A DNA stretch of 64,000 bases from JBMHDW01 sp049889175 (GTDB lineage Bacteria > Pseudomonadota > Gammaproteobacteria > Comchoanobacterales > Comchoanobacteraceae): the NCBI GenBank assembly GCA_049889175.1, contig JBMHDW010000001.1, forward strand, positions 1 to 64,000. The letters are read 5' to 3'. Below, piece by piece: positions 54,507 to 62,036 of the stretch (the stretch's first letter is position 1; every line of letters begins with the position of its first letter). The notes beneath the pieces are model-generated. The model saw only the letters and a list, made by a program, of their open reading frames with translations, did not search any database and was not told the DNA's origin. The position numbers and the translations under genes are program-made.

Positions 54507-55937
54507 ATGGAAAACTTAAGAATTGGTATTATTGGTAACATTGGCGTTGGAAAATCAACTTTGATAGAACGCATGAAATCGCCTCGCTTTTCACAAGCGT
54601 TAACCTCGTTACTACCAAGCCATAAAGATCAACCACTCCATACCTTCCCTGAAACCTTTAGCACTGAAGTGTTAGATGCATTTTACCAAGATCCTGAAAA
54701 ACACGCCTTTACCGCACAAATTGAATTTTTCAATGGTCGCCTAGCTAGACAGCAACACATCCAGCAAGCTTCAGGCATCATTCTTGAAGATCGAACCATC
54801 TTTGAGGATTATCATATCTTTGGTAAAGCACAAAAGATTCTCAACCGCTTAACACACGCTGAATACCTAGCTTATCAACGAAATTATCAACTGATGACCC
54901 AACAGATTCAAGAGCCCGATCTTGTCGTTTATCTTAGAGCTGATACACCCACTTTACTTAAACGTATTGCTCAACGAGGAAGAGATAGTGAAAAAGCTAT
55001 TGAACCTGAATATCTTAATTTGTTGAATGAACTGTATGAAGCCTTTATCCAGCGTCATACACATTGCCCTGTCCTCATCATTGAAGCTCATGAGACAGAT
55101 GATTTAGAGCAATACTACAGCATGATTTGTGATAAAATAATCAATAAAATCAAAGAAACAAAACTTAATATTATTACCCCAAAACTTAATGAATGGGTAA
55201 GCATCCCGGAAACAGATGGTATTATTAAAGCCATTAAGGCTGAACGAACACTGGCGCAACATCTACAAAAAAATCCTTCTCTCATTACGATTGGTGGTAA
55301 TATGGGGCTCGGCAAGTCAACCTTAGCCGCCATCATGCACCAAAGTTTAAACATTCAAGCATTGTATGAGAACCCCCTGAAAAACCCTTTGCTAGAGCTT
55401 TTTTTGAAAGATAAAAAAACATACTGCTTTGAGTTACAGAAACAATTTCTCAAAACGCGCTCACAACAACGTCGCCAAGGCAAATCGGGTGATCATAGTT
55501 ATGTTAAAGACCGATCTCTTGCAGAAGATATTCTTATTTTTTGTCGACACTTTCACCAAGATGGTCTTTTAACTGATGCAGAATGGGATCAATTAACCAC
55601 ACTATTTCAACAGGCATCTCGCTCTTTACCCCCTGCTGACTTAATGATTATACTGCAAGGCACACCTGAACTCTCTTGGCAGAGAATCATCCAGCGAGGG
55701 CGCACCATGGAAATTCAGGGGGGGTGGTCTGAACAAGAAGTCCGCACCATGGGACGCTTTTATGAAAGCTATGCTGATGACGTACAACGCTTTGGTTATC
55801 ATACCAACCCTATTTTAGTCATTGACGTCAATCGACTGGATATTACAAATCGTATTCATCTCGGTTATATTTTTGAGCGCATCCTTGAAACACTTCAACA
55901 ACATCAGCCACAACAAAAGCCCATTTTAATTGACTAA
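54507..55937 (+). CDS. fused double deoxynucleoside kinase
   Basis: 476 residues comprising two complete copies of the dNK fold. The first half (about 1-215) has P-loop GNIGVGKST (10-18), LEDRTIFED and a LKRIAQRGRDSE lid. The second half (about 256-470) has P-loop GNMGLGKST (264-272), VKDRSLAEDILIF (DRS 335-337) and WQRIIQRGRTME. These kinases salvage deoxyadenosine, deoxyguanosine or related nucleosides. Separate tandem genes are the usual case; a single fused chain is not. Both sites look able to bind ATP. Substrates cannot be predicted. Confidence 0.88.
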   Translation: MENLRIGIIGNIGVGKSTLIERMKSPRFSQALTSLLPSHKDQPLHTFPETFSTEVLDAFYQDPEKHAFTAQIEFFNGRLARQQHIQQASGIILEDRTIFEDYHIFGKAQKILNRLTHAEYLAYQRNYQLMTQQIQEPDLVVYLRADTPTLLKRIAQRGRDSEKAIEPEYLNLLNELYEAFIQRHTHCPVLIIEAHETDDLEQYYSMICDKIINKIKETKLNIITPKLNEWVSIPETDGIIKAIKAERTLAQHLQKNPSLITIGGNMGLGKSTLAAIMHQSLNIQALYENPLKNPLLELFLKDKKTYCFELQKQFLKTRSQQRRQGKSGDHSYVKDRSLAEDILIFCRHFHQDGLLTDAEWDQLTTLFQQASRSLPPADLMIILQGTPELSWQRIIQRGRTMEIQGGWSEQEVRTMGRFYESYADDVQRFGYHTNPILVIDVNRLDITNRIHLGYIFERILETLQQHQPQQKPILID

Positions 55938-55938
55938 C

Positions 55939-57339
55939 ATGCAATACAATAGCCTTATTGAAGACAGCCAACTTTGGCAACTGATAAAGGCTTACTACGA
56001 TCAACAAGGGATTAGGGCTTGGGCCAATAATATCCCTTTTCAAGCAACCAATCATTCAGGAATGGTTTACCACGCTGCACGATGCATCCAAGCCTTTGCG
56101 AAACCATATGAGAAAGTTGATTGGATGGAATTAGGTGCTGGTCATGGTCTTTTTTCTTACCGAATATCTCAACACTTAAAAGCGCCTCAATATCATGGTA
56201 TTGTTTCAGATCCATGTGAACAAAATATAGCTTTTTGGCAACATCATCCGCAATGGCAAAACAAGAACCTTACCTTCAAACAAACCTCCTTTGATCCAAC
56301 CTTAACCCCCAAAAGACCATCTGTTTTTATTGCTAACTATATGCTTGATTGTTTGCCATTTGATGCCATTAGTTATGATCAACAATGGCATCAACATTCT
56401 CTAACTGTAAAATTACCCTTCAAACATCTCAATAAAAACATTAAAGCACTTCATCAAATTGAACTTGAGTTCCCTAAGCACACTTTAGATATTGCCAAAC
56501 TTCCTAATCGGTGGCAAAAAGTTATCAATACTTTGAAAAAACCAGGTCGATGGAGCATTCCTAGTTTATTTACCCAATGGTTAGACCAATTATACCAACA
56601 TAAACAACCTGTCATGATCATCTGCAGTGATAAGGCTTTTTCACATCAAGCTGGCCAGCGCTATGATGATGTGTTTCATTTACATTGCGACGGTTGCTTT
56701 TCATCTGTGGTTAACGGTGAATGGATCAGACAATATATTGAAATGAATAAAATGGGTCATTGCTTTTGGATCGAACCATGTGATGATGAGATTAACTTGC
56801 ACACTTTTATCATCGTGTTAAATCATCAACCCGATCATGATTTTCACCAGCACATTCAAGCTTGGATAAAACAAACTAGTTCCCATTGGATGAAAGACAA
56901 ACATATCATTCCTTTTGCCAAACAAATGTCCCTTCCTGAGTGTCTAGAATGGTTGCAATCTCATCATTATGATCCTTGGGCTTTTGATCTAATTTACCCC
57001 CACTGGTATGCTCTACTATCCAGCCATGACAATCAGTCTCTCATTGCATTAAATCGTATTACAGAACAATGGTATGTATTACCCGAACAAACCACCGGGT
57101 TAAGGCTGGCTGACTGTTATCGGCAATTACACCACTGGTCACAAGCCCATCAATGCATTGATACTTATGAACATGTAAATGGACGAAACTTTTATGCACT
57201 CAGGGAACGTGGCCGCTTATTCTACTCTCAAGGCCTTGAAAAAAAAGCACATGACCTTTGGTTAGAGGCTCACTCTAAGTGCCATGCATCCTCTACTTTC
57301 GACACTTGGGTAGATCGTGTGATCAAGGAATTGACTTGA
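55939..57339 (+). CDS. SAM-dependent methyltransferase-like protein with TPR-like C-terminus
   Basis: 466 residues. Motif I of class I methyltransferases is clear (WMELGAGHGLFSYRI, about 62-76), within a domain of roughly 1-280. There is some similarity to the MidA/NDUFAF7 kind, but this is weak. The last about 90 residues look like two helical TPR-type units (LADCYRQLHHWSQAHQCIDTY, then GRLFYSQGLEKKAHDLW). An in-frame TTG at 55930 overlaps the previous gene; the ATG at 55939 follows its stop by one base. Target unknown; it lies just before dotD. Confidence 0.7.
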   Translation: MQYNSLIEDSQLWQLIKAYYDQQGIRAWANNIPFQATNHSGMVYHAARCIQAFAKPYEKVDWMELGAGHGLFSYRISQHLKAPQYHGIVSDPCEQNIAFWQHHPQWQNKNLTFKQTSFDPTLTPKRPSVFIANYMLDCLPFDAISYDQQWHQHSLTVKLPFKHLNKNIKALHQIELEFPKHTLDIAKLPNRWQKVINTLKKPGRWSIPSLFTQWLDQLYQHKQPVMIICSDKAFSHQAGQRYDDVFHLHCDGCFSSVVNGEWIRQYIEMNKMGHCFWIEPCDDEINLHTFIIVLNHQPDHDFHQHIQAWIKQTSSHWMKDKHIIPFAKQMSLPECLEWLQSHHYDPWAFDLIYPHWYALLSSHDNQSLIALNRITEQWYVLPEQTTGLRLADCYRQLHHWSQAHQCIDTYEHVNGRNFYALRERGRLFYSQGLEKKAHDLWLEAHSKCHASSTFDTWVDRVIKELT

Positions 57340-57395
57340 CATGCAACGTTTAATTGTGATGTTATAAGATATGAGAATACCAAAGGAATGGGTAT

Positions 57396-57932
57396 ATGAA
57401 ACGCAACGCCATTTTACTAGCCATTTGCTGCGCCACAATGACCGTAGGCCATGCCGAATCATTAGATGCTAAAAATGTTCATCGAGATAACTTATTAAAG
57501 TCTGTTGTTATCATTGCACCGGACCATGACTCATCATCAAAATCTGCAGAAGAGCAAATAGCTGAAGCTGCTGCTTCTGTCAGTCATGCCATTCAAGAGC
57601 TTGCTGCGGTTGAACGTGCCAATGCCGAAAAACCCGCAGTGATTGCTCCCATCAAACCGATTAACGACAAAATGACAGAAGTCGCTTCTGTCGATTATCA
57701 AGGACCTGTTGAGCCACTATTAAGGCGTATTGCTAAAATATGTGACTTATCATTTAACACGCTTGGTCACAATGCCAACACACCAATTATGGTATCTCTA
57801 TATAGTCGCAGGGTTCCTATTACTGAGCTACTTCGTGATATCTCATTCCAAATTCAAAAGCAGGCTACAATGGTCCTAGACCCCAAGAGCCAATCACTTG
57901 AACTTCATTATCAACCACTGACACATTCATGA
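57396..57932 (+). CDS. dotD: Dot/Icm outer-membrane complex protein DotD
   Basis: 178 residues (L. pneumophila: 163). Signal peptide with NAILLAICCATMTVGHA, then an Ala/Glu-rich linker (about 45-95) and the compact secretin-N-like domain (about 100-175; VEPLLRRIAKICDLSFNTLG, then ELLRDISFQI). In L. pneumophila DotD is a lipoprotein; here the cysteines in LLAICC do not fit a standard lipobox, which needs Gly, Ala or Ser before the Cys. AAGGA lies eight bases before the ATG. It overlaps dotC by four bases. Confidence 0.9.
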   Translation: MKRNAILLAICCATMTVGHAESLDAKNVHRDNLLKSVVIIAPDHDSSSKSAEEQIAEAAASVSHAIQELAAVERANAEKPAVIAPIKPINDKMTEVASVDYQGPVEPLLRRIAKICDLSFNTLGHNANTPIMVSLYSRRVPITELLRDISFQIQKQATMVLDPKSQSLELHYQPLTHS

Positions 57933-58678
57933 AAACATCTCTAAAGCAAGGTATTGTTGCAGTGATGGTTTCCATCACGCTTACTCACTGTGCACCACCT
58001 GATTCATTTGATGAAGTAGATGCTTATAACGACGCTTTATCCTCTGCAGCCTTAGCTTATGGTGCTCAAAGTGGTCTTGCTTGGCAGGCGGATAAAATTA
58101 ATGCAGTTTGTGAATCCCATGCAAGACAGCTAGACCAAATTTATGCCTTTGGTCAACTGATGCTACCTCAATCAATTACCCCTCCTGTATTACAAGAAAG
58201 CCGTCATCAATACTTTCAACAAGACAGTGAAACCGTTCGAACTTCGGATCGCAATATCGATATTATTAAACCTGCTGCCTTCGTAACCACCACACCGTCT
58301 TGGCGACAATACCTTACAATGCATTTTGAAAAACCCAAACAGCCACATCAATCGGTCTTACCACATAATCAAAAAGAGAAAGAATTATGGAACCAGAAGG
58401 TTAATGAAGGGTGGCATCATGGCGTACAACAAGCTCATGATGTTTTTGAGGATGCACTAGGTTTACTTAATCGAGACTTTACAGGAATGGCTCTTTACCA
58501 TTCACTTATTGCCACTGGACTCATTACACCACCTTATGCTGAGCCCTCATCTCTAGGAACCACTGGCGATGAACAAAGCATGCGTATTAACGAGCAACTG
58601 ATTCGCATCACCGAACAGGCTAAGCTTAATCCACATCGCCCCCAACATTGGCAGCCCGCAGTTCAAGTTGACTCATGA
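57929..58678 (+). CDS. dotC: Dot/Icm outer-membrane complex protein DotC
   Basis: 249 residues, shorter than L. pneumophila DotC (about 303). A signal peptide ends at ITLTHC, with Cys21 as the likely lipidated residue although His before the Cys is unusual. The DotC domain keeps ALSSAALAYGAQSGLAWQA, ITPPVLQESRH, SWRQYLTMHF, GWHHGVQQAHDVFE, and FTGMALYHSLIATGLI near the end. With DotD and DotH it forms the outer-membrane ring. It is joined to dotD and dotB by four-base overlaps. Confidence 0.92.
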   Translation: MKTSLKQGIVAVMVSITLTHCAPPDSFDEVDAYNDALSSAALAYGAQSGLAWQADKINAVCESHARQLDQIYAFGQLMLPQSITPPVLQESRHQYFQQDSETVRTSDRNIDIIKPAAFVTTTPSWRQYLTMHFEKPKQPHQSVLPHNQKEKELWNQKVNEGWHHGVQQAHDVFEDALGLLNRDFTGMALYHSLIATGLITPPYAEPSSLGTTGDEQSMRINEQLIRITEQAKLNPHRPQHWQPAVQVDS

Positions 58679-59805
58679 AGGAAATTCGAACGTTAAATAA
58701 TGAACCTTCTCGCTTTCGTGGTGATGATTTGGATCATATTTTATTACATGCCCTCGAGTATGATGTTTCTGATATTACCATACAGACCAATCAAGAAGTT
58801 TGTTTTGAAATATTTGGTAGACTTCATGATGTCACCAAAAGAAGGCTTTCGAATACCGAAGTTGGTGATTTACTCAATCATATTTATGGTGCTAATGGAA
58901 CAACGCATTTACTCTCCGGGCAAGACTTAGATACCAATTACGAATTTAGACCAGATCGTATTTCTAGGCATCGCTATCGTGTTAATGCTACAGCATGTAC
59001 CATTGATGGTCATAACGGCATCCAGATTACACTAAGAACCATTCCTTGTGATCCTCCCACCATAGACGCGATGAATTTACCTGAAAACATTATCCAATCA
59101 ATGGCGCCCAGTGATGGTTGTGTGTATGTTACTGGAGCAACAGGATCAGGAAAAAGTACATTATTAGCATCTATGATTAGATACATTGCCGAACAAAAGG
59201 ACTGTAACCGAAAAATACTAACCTATGAATCACCGATTGAATTCGTTTATGATAATATTGTCACTCCATCAGCCATTATCAGCCAGTCTGAAATACCCAA
59301 ACATCTACCCAGTTTTGCTCATGGCGTGCGCAATGCACTAAGGAGAAAGCCTCGGTTAATTCTTGTCGGTGAGTCTCGTGATCTTGAAACCATCAATGCT
59401 TGCTTGAGTGCCGCACTAACTGGTCACCCTGTCTATACTACCGTCCACGCCAATGGTGTTGCAGAGACAGTTCGACGCCTTGTTGGTGGCTTTCCTAAAG
59501 AAGAAAGACAAGGTAAAAGCATCGATTTAATTGAAACAATGCGTGTAATCATTTGGCAAAGACTTGTACCAACACTGGATGGTAAACGCACCCCCCTAAG
59601 AGAATACCTGGTATTCACCGATGAAATTAGGGATGAGTTATTGGCGTGTGATTTTAGAAGCATTACTGAGAACACCCGAAAAATTGTTAAACGCCTTAAG
59701 CAAACCATGTATGATGACGCGCTACGAAAACATAAAGAAGGTATTATCGATAAAACCATTGTTGAACAATGCAAGCGACACCACCAGTCACAAGAAAACA
59801 CATAA
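58675..59805 (+). CDS. dotB: Dot/Icm ATPase DotB (VirB11/PilT-like)
   Basis: 376 residues (L. pneumophila: 377). A hexameric cytosolic ATPase that docks on DotO. Walker A GATGSGKST is at 154-162, the Asp box at ILTYESPIEFVYD, Walker B at LILVGESRDLET (228-239), and the His box at HPVYTTVHANG (251-261). The N-terminal domain carries DVSDITIQTNQEVCFEIFGR. Last gene of the dotD-dotC-dotB operon, starting inside dotC. Complete. Confidence 0.96.
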   Translation: MKEIRTLNNEPSRFRGDDLDHILLHALEYDVSDITIQTNQEVCFEIFGRLHDVTKRRLSNTEVGDLLNHIYGANGTTHLLSGQDLDTNYEFRPDRISRHRYRVNATACTIDGHNGIQITLRTIPCDPPTIDAMNLPENIIQSMAPSDGCVYVTGATGSGKSTLLASMIRYIAEQKDCNRKILTYESPIEFVYDNIVTPSAIISQSEIPKHLPSFAHGVRNALRRKPRLILVGESRDLETINACLSAALTGHPVYTTVHANGVAETVRRLVGGFPKEERQGKSIDLIETMRVIIWQRLVPTLDGKRTPLREYLVFTDEIRDELLACDFRSITENTRKIVKRLKQTMYDDALRKHKEGIIDKTIVEQCKRHHQSQENT

Positions 59806-59924
59806 ATAGACTTTTGCGATTATCAAGCCAGTCATGTGCATTTAATACCCTACCTTAATGCTTTTACCTGAGACCTCCTATACTTTTAGTTGAGTTTAAT
59901 GATTAACATATCTTTAGTACTTTA

Positions 59925-59953
59925 TTGACTTATATATTAAAATGAATTATGTT
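59925..59953 (+). promoter_or_regulatory. possible promoter of the P-type-ATPase-like gene
   Basis: TTGACT (59925-59930), 17-base spacer, TATGTT (59948-59953; four of six). The ATG follows 31 bases later without a good ribosome site. The remainder of the dotB-to-59985 gap is AT-rich and featureless. Confidence 0.4.
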
Positions 59954-59984
59954 CAACAGGTTTAATAAATAAATTATCTTCCAT

Positions 59985-62036
59985 ATGAAAACAACCTGTC
60001 ATGCTCCATGCTGTCATTCCCACCATCATATTGATGATCAAGTACTCTATCGAGCTATTTTATTTTTGGTGATCGGTGTTTTACTTTTCATTCCATATTT
60101 TGAATTTTGGATGGTGTCATCCCTATCAGGTCGCTTTATTTTGCTATTAATGGCGACGACTTCTGTTTATACAATCTATCATGACTTTGCTGAACTTAGG
60201 TGGTATTCCATTGGAATAACCTTAACACTCAGTCTAGCATTAGTATCCCCCTTGATAACATCCTACTCCTATTTTTTGATGGGCTTATCCATAGCATTTT
60301 CGATGGTGTTACTACTAAGTGGCAATAACTCAAACGAACAGCAAAAGCAGTCTCCTATGATGGCAAAAGCAGCATCTTTTGCACCCTCTTCAGGAAAAAC
60401 CATCCTTCTATTTATCGCACTTAATTGGCTGACCTCATTGGCAAGTATGACATCATTTGGAGCAGGCATTTTTCATTTTTCATTACATGATAGTATGATC
60501 ATACTTGGTGTTTATCAATTGAGCAGCTGGATTAGATCAAAATATACCACCATACCCAGCTCAAATGATGGCAAGACTTTGACCGTCATCACTCAAACTA
60601 CAAATGGAGTAAAAGAAAAACTGTTACAAGAAATCAAAGCCGGTGATGTCATTAATATCGAAATGACGATCAATCGTAATAACCTTACTCATTTACTATT
60701 ACCCATATCTTGTTACTTAGCTGAAAATCAAAACTGTATGTTTCGTGATGATGCAGCTGAAAAAAACGTCCGTAAAACATTTAATGACAACGGCATCAAT
60801 CACCTTAGTGCCTATACAACTTATCATGAAGGCATTATTACCTGCTTAGAAGACTTTAATATCGATGCAGTAAAGCCTCACTTTAACCAGCAAGACCAAT
60901 CATACCTATCCTGGTTTCTTACACTATCTCTACTCATTGCCTTTGGGATAGCCTTATACCAAGGTATATTAACAGGGTCACTGCTCATTAGTCTTCAATC
61001 CTTTTCGATTAACCTTTCTTTACTCTGTCCATGTGTCTTTTTTACCATTAAACCCATTATTCAACATCAAGCATCATCTGCCATCAAAAAATTAGGGTTT
61101 CACATACATCGTATGCCCCAAATTGGCCAGCCTGATAAAATTGTGTGGGACAGAACACATACGCTTTATCACGAAGTCCAAGGTAAAAATGACTATCAAC
61201 TTTATTCTAATACCGTTGACTGGATGCAATCTTTGTCCAAAATCATTGGTAAAAATAATATGTACATCATCAGTGGTCATGGTACAGGTGACGATTGGGA
61301 ACGCCACTTAGAAGATTGTCGTAACACTTTTAAAACGTGCATTGAGCCTAACAATATCATTTTTGATCGTAAGTATCATAGTCATGATTATGGTGGCAAA
61401 GATAGTATCATCAAGAGCCTACAGTTACACGGTCAAATAGAAGCACAACCATCAACAACTCAAAGCTACACAGTTTGTATGGTTGGAGATGGTATGAACG
61501 ATAAACATGCTATGAGTCAAGCAAACTTAAGTATCTGTGTTGCTAAAGGTATTGCCCATAATCATAATAAACGTCACCAGTGGGAAACACCTGTAACACA
61601 TCAGGCACACTTTTCAGCACACCCCAAAACACTCAAAAACATTTACTATTTATTCAATATTCTACAGCAAAAAAACCGTCAAATTAAACACTGCATCACC
61701 TTTTCATTATCAATGAGTCTCTTGATTTTAGGCTTATATAATGGCGGCTTGAAACTTGCTCTTAATATCACAATGTCTGCCGGGATGGCTTGCTCCATCA
61801 TGTCTTTTAGCTGCTTAGTGATGCTTATTTATGTCAGCAACATCAACTTCAAACTTCCTAAAATAAGCACCGATAATGGGGTACAATCTAACAATAGTGT
61901 TTGTTCTTCTCATTATAACTGTAAAAACCATGATGCTGGCAATCCATGCCAATGCATCCATCATGAAAAGTTACAAAAAAATTCTGTTAATAAGACTTTT
62001 AAAAGAAGGCTCGGTAAAACTTTAACGCTAATCTAG
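59985..62036 (+). CDS. degenerate P1B-type (copper-ATPase-like) protein with Cys/His-rich termini
   Basis: 683 residues. It has the frame of a heavy-metal P-type ATPase: about eight membrane helices, the intramembrane CPC at 348-350 followed by the A-x-x-K-L-G linker (SSAIKKLGFHIH), and MVGDGMNDKHAMSQANLSI at about 499-517. But the phosphorylation motif DKTGT is DRTHT (Asp389). The actuator-domain TGE is not found after AGDVINIEM, and the ATP-binding domain is very short. Both termini are rich in Cys and His (CHAPCCHSHHH; four Cys and four His at 640-660). The end overlaps dotA by nine bases. Whether it pumps, senses or stores metal is unclear. Confidence 0.8.
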   Translation: MKTTCHAPCCHSHHHIDDQVLYRAILFLVIGVLLFIPYFEFWMVSSLSGRFILLLMATTSVYTIYHDFAELRWYSIGITLTLSLALVSPLITSYSYFLMGLSIAFSMVLLLSGNNSNEQQKQSPMMAKAASFAPSSGKTILLFIALNWLTSLASMTSFGAGIFHFSLHDSMIILGVYQLSSWIRSKYTTIPSSNDGKTLTVITQTTNGVKEKLLQEIKAGDVINIEMTINRNNLTHLLLPISCYLAENQNCMFRDDAAEKNVRKTFNDNGINHLSAYTTYHEGIITCLEDFNIDAVKPHFNQQDQSYLSWFLTLSLLIAFGIALYQGILTGSLLISLQSFSINLSLLCPCVFFTIKPIIQHQASSAIKKLGFHIHRMPQIGQPDKIVWDRTHTLYHEVQGKNDYQLYSNTVDWMQSLSKIIGKNNMYIISGHGTGDDWERHLEDCRNTFKTCIEPNNIIFDRKYHSHDYGGKDSIIKSLQLHGQIEAQPSTTQSYTVCMVGDGMNDKHAMSQANLSICVAKGIAHNHNKRHQWETPVTHQAHFSAHPKTLKNIYYLFNILQQKNRQIKHCITFSLSMSLLILGLYNGGLKLALNITMSAGMACSIMSFSCLVMLIYVSNINFKLPKISTDNGVQSNNSVCSSHYNCKNHDAGNPCQCIHHEKLQKNSVNKTFKRRLGKTLTLI

